Source: Podila epigama
Lineage: Eukaryota > Mortierellomycota > Mortierellomycetes > Mortierellales > Mortierellaceae
Length of the DNA: 11,591 nt
Reading direction: 5' to 3'
Assembly: GCA_015679605.1 (NCBI GenBank)
Contig: JAAAVE010000907.1
Location: 545-12,135 of the forward strand
Shown: piece by piece, positions 7,989 to 11,591 of the stretch
Numbering within the stretch: the first letter of the stretch is position 1
Layout of the letters: every line of letters starts with the position of its first letter
Position numbers and translations under genes: made by a program
The notes under the pieces: model-generated
What the model saw: the letters and a program-made list of their open reading frames with translations, nothing else
Database searches by the model: none
Told to the model about the DNA's origin: nothing

Positions 7989-8240
7989 TGCAGATTGAGG
8001 AAACAAATGGGGGGCCAAACGCGGTCAAAGTCAGTGAGCACCCAAGTTAACTCAGGAGAGTGTTTGGTCTCTACATTCTTTCAAAGGTACTGTGGCAAAG
8101 GATCATCAGGTACGGGCAAAATAAGAGTATTATATTTTGAAGCAAATCGAGATAAAAAAACGCGTAGCCACCCAAAAAAAAAAGTATATTATAAAAAAAA
8201 AAATAATGCCAAGTTAAACAAGATAACTTGCCCTCTAAAC
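7989..8240 (+). pseudogene. degenerate reading frame with P-loop-like string
   Basis: The frame is open from an in-frame TAG near 7983 and contains FFQRYCGKGSSGTGKIRVLY. GSSGTGK fits the Walker A core GxxxxGK, but the following residue is Ile instead of Ser/Thr. Downstream the frame dissolves into lysine codons from A-runs (8155-8210). No upstream exon could be joined convincingly. It may be a fragment of a P-loop NTPase, such as those in fungal accessory or mobile genes, left beside the repeat-flanked module. It may equally be a chance match. It overlaps the presumed 3' UTR of the minus-strand gene. Confidence 0.2.
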
Positions 8241-8253
8241 GCTCATATCCATG
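8150..8253 (-). terminator. probable 3' end region of the minus-strand gene
   Basis: On the minus strand the stop codon is followed within about 100 bases by long T-runs and TTATAATATAC. This AT-rich context is plausible for fungal polyadenylation. No exact AATAAA is seen. Confidence 0.3.
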
Positions 8254-10479
8254 TTAATGTTCATTTTCCAAAGAACCAGTACGAAAGAAGGAAGGCATGC
8301 TGGGGAATGAAGGTAGGGTTGAAAGATCATCCATCGAAGGCATTGAGGTCAAGGAGGGTTGACTTGGGCTATCAACCTGCTCTCGAGCGTCCGATAGAAT
8401 CCTGCGGTGGAAATCCTCATACGATTCACCCCTCCTTGTTGTCTCCATAAAGTCCTGCGACTCCCGAGACCCTGTTTGCCCATGAGCATCTTCATTTTCA
8501 TTGACCTGAACCCCATCGATGTCCATCGTCCGTCTGAGCCTCTCGCGGTAAGGAATCTCGACCGGTTGATACTTTGGTGTCTCCTCATCAATCGAGCCCA
8601 GCTCGTTATGCGAAAGTGAAGACAATGTGGAAGATGCAAACCCGAGACTCGAGGGGAAAAACCCTCGCTGGGCCAGGATCTCTCCATCGATAGAACGGGG
8701 CTGATATTCACTTTCGGAATCGTTATCCATTCTAGCTCCATTGTTCCAACCTCCTTCTCCTGTTCCTCCTCTTCCCCCACTTGCACTTCCCCCACTCGTC
8801 CGCCTCTTCCTTGGAGAAGAGTAGCTGGCAACGCTCCTCTTCTTGGCCAAAAGTCCTAGCTCCTGGAGACAGGATGCAGTCAGTCCAGAGGGAAGTGATG
8901 CCCTCCTCGAGTTTTCATGGCCTTGTCCTGAAGGTGCTACATCATGCTCTTCTCCATCATGCCCTTCTCCTTGCCTAAACACGTCCTCTCTCTCCTGAGC
9001 AAACGATGCAACAGAGCACAAGCCCATGGAGTCCTGTGTCGGTTGACCTCCCAGAATGGTCGAGACATCTCCATCATCAAAAATGCGCCTGCCTGACGTG
9101 GCTTTGACCGGACTTCCCTGACTGCTTATCACATGAGCGTCGCCCGGCTGCGAGTCTAGGACAAGAATTCTTGACTGTCTATCTGTATCTGACATCAGTG
9201 GTGCGGATGCTGATGCGGAAGATGATAAAGACAGTACATTCTGAGGTGCCGCCTTTGTGTCTTCCCTGTAGTCCTGTGACATGTCAGAGTCCTGTTCTTC
9301 AAATGTCGACTTGACAACATAAACCTCCTCCTTGGGCGGCTTGGAGTGAGTCACAGCATTATCATTTGGATGCATCGACGGATGGGGTTTCTTGTTGTGG
9401 TTTTGGGTTGGATTGTGATTGTGATTGTGATTGTGGGTGGGATTGTTCCGGTGATGGTTGCTTGAATGCTCTGGCAGGTCCCGCTTCAAAAACTCTGTAG
9501 TCATCCCAACAGCCTCTTGAACGCCCCCGACCCAGCGCTCGATCGCGTCCACTTCGATCGAGGGTATATCGCTGACAAGACTGTAGGGCTTTGAGCTGTC
9601 GATCGACAAGATGGAGGGTTCAGAGCGTATTACAAGTGGTTTGTTGGCTGCAGAGTGGTGCTCCTCTTCCTCTGAGCTGTCCGATGTATCAGGTGGAGAA
9701 GAGTTCAACACGATGACATCGGACTGTGCATGACTCTGCTTTTGGTGTGCTGTACTTTTACCAGCTTTGGAAGAGGGGTGGAAAGAAGATGGCTCGCCCT
9801 GGTGAGAGTCATGCTCGGTCTTGTCACTACCGAGAGGTGAGGATGAAGGCGATGATGATGCATCAGGATTGGGCGACTGTGTGAGGCGGACGACGATCGG
9901 TTTTGTTCGGCTGCCCCTGGGTATCTTGTCTGCAATGCTGACGAGGGCCGGTTTTCTTGTCTTTGAGCCCTTGTCGTTCGAACCTCTAATGCCTGCCGCC
10001 GCTGGCATTGCTGCTGCTGATGATGATGCAGAAGTACTAGCTGATGTCGTTTTTGTAACTTTTGAGGATGTTGCCGCTATCGATGGTTTGAGCTTGTCAC
10101 CAACAGCACCACGCGACTCTACTGGTTTGACACCCATCCGTGAAAGATACCCTCCAATCTTTGGCTGGTCTTTGGCGAGTTTGTCCTGGATAGCAGCCAA
10201 GGCTTCTGAAGGTTCTTTTTGTCCTGCAGACTTTTTGGTTTGATTTGGTTGCTGCTGCGGTGAATGTTGTCTCTTTTGTTGGCCCATGTCCAGTCGAGTC
10301 TGTTTGTATGATGAGCCTTGGTCCGTTGACGCAATTTGACCCTGGCTATTGGAGCTGTGGCTTCTTGTAAATGATGGATCCGAGTCAAAAGAATGTTGAA
10401 GGGTATGTGCAGGTGACAGGCGCGTCTGAGTTGTCCGAAGTGAACGAGTCTTGCGGGTTGATGAAATCCACTGGGTCAT
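8254..10479 (-). CDS. 741-residue disordered protein with SUMO-interacting-type motifs, probably nuclear
   Basis: A single long open frame starts at ATG 10479. A TTG and then an in-frame stop lie directly upstream, so this is the first start unless an upstream exon exists. No folded domain was recognised. The chain is rich in Ser, Pro, Gln, Asn and acidic residues. Visible features are a Ser/Ala-rich tract (about 145-162); DVIVLNSSPPDTSDSSEEEE (254-273), a textbook SUMO-interacting motif with a phosphorylatable acidic tail; a second hydrophobic-acidic stretch, SRILVLDSQPGD (436-447); an Asn/His-rich low-complexity tract (341-364); and KKR-x8-RKRR (546-560), a bipartite-type nuclear signal. 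Together these fit a nuclear scaffold or regulator in SUMO-dependent chromatin or genome maintenance, but that is inference. No orthologue was recognised. The C-terminus is Ser/Pro/Met-rich and ends near 8257. It is convergent with the transporter and its neighbouring module. Confidence 0.8.
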   Translation of the reverse strand: MTQWISSTRKTRSLRTTQTRLSPAHTLQHSFDSDPSFTRSHSSNSQGQIASTDQGSSYKQTRLDMGQQKRQHSPQQQPNQTKKSAGQKEPSEALAAIQDKLAKDQPKIGGYLSRMGVKPVESRGAVGDKLKPSIAATSSKVTKTTSASTSASSSAAAMPAAAGIRGSNDKGSKTRKPALVSIADKIPRGSRTKPIVVRLTQSPNPDASSSPSSSPLGSDKTEHDSHQGEPSSFHPSSKAGKSTAHQKQSHAQSDVIVLNSSPPDTSDSSEEEEHHSAANKPLVIRSEPSILSIDSSKPYSLVSDIPSIEVDAIERWVGGVQEAVGMTTEFLKRDLPEHSSNHHRNNPTHNHNHNHNPTQNHNKKPHPSMHPNDNAVTHSKPPKEEVYVVKSTFEEQDSDMSQDYREDTKAAPQNVLSLSSSASASAPLMSDTDRQSRILVLDSQPGDAHVISSQGSPVKATSGRRIFDDGDVSTILGGQPTQDSMGLCSVASFAQEREDVFRQGEGHDGEEHDVAPSGQGHENSRRASLPSGLTASCLQELGLLAKKRSVASYSSPRKRRTSGGSASGGRGGTGEGGWNNGARMDNDSESEYQPRSIDGEILAQRGFFPSSLGFASSTLSSLSHNELGSIDEETPKYQPVEIPYRERLRRTMDIDGVQVNENEDAHGQTGSRESQDFMETTRRGESYEDFHRRILSDAREQVDSPSQPSLTSMPSMDDLSTLPSFPSMPSFFRTGSLENEH

Positions 10480-10563
10480 CAATCAACAAAAATTGTGGCA
10501 AACAAAAGTAAAAAAAAGACATCATTGTGATGGGCACAGAATTTTTTTGTTGGGATGAGTCAG

Positions 10564-10569
10564 CACGTG
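10564..10569. promoter_or_regulatory. CACGTG E-box near the minus-strand gene
   Basis: A CACGTG palindrome about 90 bp upstream of the ATG at 10479. This is the core site of fungal bHLH factors (Cbf1/Pho4/SREBP type). The motif alone has modest specificity. Confidence 0.35.
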
Positions 10570-10948
10570 ACATATACTTTAGTGCCATTTTGTGGGCGAT
10601 GGCAACTGCGCATGATCCTGTAATATTCATCCTTGTCCATGCGAAGCTTCGCCTTTAAGTTGTCATTAGCTTCTGGTGGAGGACAACCCTTTTTTTTTAC
10701 CAAAGACCGTTGGTGGTGGGCGGAGGGAGGGGGAGGTCAGTGTAATATTGAGCCTTGCTGAATTTCACGCATCAAGAAACAGTGACTATGATACATGACA
10801 TGACGTTGATCAATGGATGACAACCACAGTGAGTCATTTGCAACATCCACATGGCCCATGAGATCCGATAGTTGAAAAATGCGGGAGCTTTGTCCTTTGT
10901 CCCTTTTCTTAAAAGGGAAGGATGGACAGCTGAAAAGAAGAAGAAATG

Positions 10949-10958
10949 ATCACGTGAT
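10949..10958. promoter_or_regulatory. ATCACGTGAT palindromic E-box
   Basis: A 10-bp perfect palindrome around CACGTG (10951-10956), matching the extended Cbf1-type site (TCACGTGA). It lies about 475 bp upstream of the minus-strand gene. Confidence 0.4.
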
Positions 10959-11277
10959 ATACCATGTACCATGAGTGAGCTCTCTGTCGCGAACCGGCTG
11001 ACTGAATGGATGAATATTGCTACAACTAGAAAGGGGGAATGAGGCCAAACTCAACGCGTCGTTTTTTTTTTCTTTTTCTTTCCTCACCTTTGCAACAAAA
11101 GGAGTGACAATCTCCCTCACTGCCCGAGTCAGGTCCTCTCAGGCTCGATTTCGAACGCATTCCACCTTCCAATGTTACTCGATATGAGAATTATTTTTTT
11201 TTTCTTTCTCTTCTTTCTTTCTTCCCCTATCACGCTGTCTGTCGATTAATGCTCATTCATCGGCTTACTAGCAGATT

Positions 11278-11384
11278 GAGACACACACACAAACATTCAT
11301 ACACACACATACACAGACATACACATTAATACACACTAGAAAAGGAGAAATATGCGTGTGTATGAATGTTTGTGTGTGTGTCTC
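11278..11384. repeat. large inverted repeat: 32-bp arms, 43-bp loop
   Basis: Arms 11278-11309 and 11353-11384 are complementary at 31 of 32 positions. They include the non-repetitive core CAAACATTCAT / ATGAATGTTTG flanked by CA/GT dinucleotides and closed by GAG/CTC. Transcribed in either direction it would form a long stable hairpin. No gene overlaps it. Confidence 0.9.
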
Positions 11385-11529
11385 GTGTTATGTGTCTGTC
11401 CGTCTGTCCTTGTACAGCCCGCCCACTTTTGAACCGTCCTCTTGTTCGTACGTTCTCGTTTTTCTTACAGCCTTACAGCAATGGGTTCGTGTCGTTTGGC
11501 TAAAGGAAGGTGCGTTGTGCAATGCATAC

Positions 11530-11552
11530 GTGTCTCCTCGTTCGAGGGACAC
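11530..11552. repeat. short hairpin near the window end
   Basis: GTGTC and CCTC pair with GAGG and GACAC around a GTTC loop, with one unpaired T at 11535. It lies 18 bases upstream of the terminal poly-A run. It could be a structured RNA end or a chance fold. Confidence 0.5.
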
Positions 11553-11569
11553 AATACACGATGCTTAGA

Positions 11570-11591
11570 TAAAAAAAAAAAAAAAAAAAAA
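11570..11591. repeat. terminal poly-A run at the window edge
   Basis: The window ends in an uninterrupted A-run of about 20 bases. It may be a contig end at a homopolymer or the poly-A tail of a retroposed sequence on the plus strand. Confidence 0.8.

Larger units (their letters stand above)
10483..11277. other. non-coding upstream region of the minus-strand gene
   Basis: No supported gene. It holds a perfect 12-bp palindrome GCGAAGCTTCGC (10641-10652), a G-rich tract (10712-10737) that could form a two-tetrad quadruplex, T- and CT-rich tracts (11062-11085 and about 11192-11225), two CACGTG sites and one ACGCGT (MluI cell-cycle-box type) at 11054-11059. No clear TATA box for the minus-strand gene was found. 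Confidence 0.5.

Noticed and set aside
9705-10388. Plus- and minus-strand ORFs inside the SIM protein gene
   Set aside because: Overlapping shadows of the 741-residue frame, which is much longer and has motif support.
1-11591. CRISPR array, tRNA, rRNA, bacterial operon or viral genes
   Set aside because: No spaced direct-repeat array, no cloverleaf with a matching T-loop, and no prokaryotic or viral gene signatures; the spliced genes indicate a eukaryotic nuclear locus.

Overview
The window looks like nuclear DNA of a filamentous, early-diverging fungus, most likely Mucoromycota/Mortierellomycota. That placement is an inference. It rests on short GT-AG introns with CTAAC/CTAAT branch sites, pyrimidine-rich ATG-free leaders, abundant simple repeats between genes, and a fungal-style POT peptide transporter. 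There is no sign of bacterial, organellar or viral sequence.

Layout. (1) Bases 1-1082 hold the remains of an alpha/beta-hydrolase fold-3 (hormone-sensitive-lipase-like) gene. It is cut at the left edge and keeps the HGGGY oxyanion-hole motif, but the exon with the GDSAGG nucleophile elbow is missing. (2) Bases 1083-4440 are intergenic, with many microsatellites, A/C-rich tandem repeats and homopolymers and no convincing gene. (3) Bases 4721-6576 hold the best-supported gene, a two-exon proton-coupled oligopeptide transporter of 567 residues with a TATA box and a CT-rich leader. (4) Bases about 6684-7921 form an unusual module. A cluster of ten AAGYGTA motifs, arranged as an imperfect tandem duplication, lies on the left. 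A 25-bp near-perfect inverted copy of one of its segments lies on the right. Between them are a small three-exon gene ending in a pentapeptide repeat and a second repeat-containing reading frame. It resembles an undescribed non-autonomous DNA transposon, or a small gene captured between terminal inverted repeats. (5) Bases 7989-8240 hold a degenerate reading frame with a P-loop-like string. (6) Bases 8254-10479, minus strand, encode a 741-residue, largely disordered protein with SUMO-interacting-type motifs and a nuclear localisation signal. It is convergent with the transporter. (7) Bases 10483-11591 are non-coding, with two CACGTG sites, a large inverted repeat (32-bp arms), a small hairpin and a terminal poly-A run.

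The genes do not form a pathway. The transporter is a housekeeping or nutrient-uptake gene with strongly C-biased codons. The minus-strand gene is probably nuclear. The hydrolase remnant and the repeat-flanked module look like accessory, decaying or mobile material. All exon-intron models were made by eye and have no transcript support.
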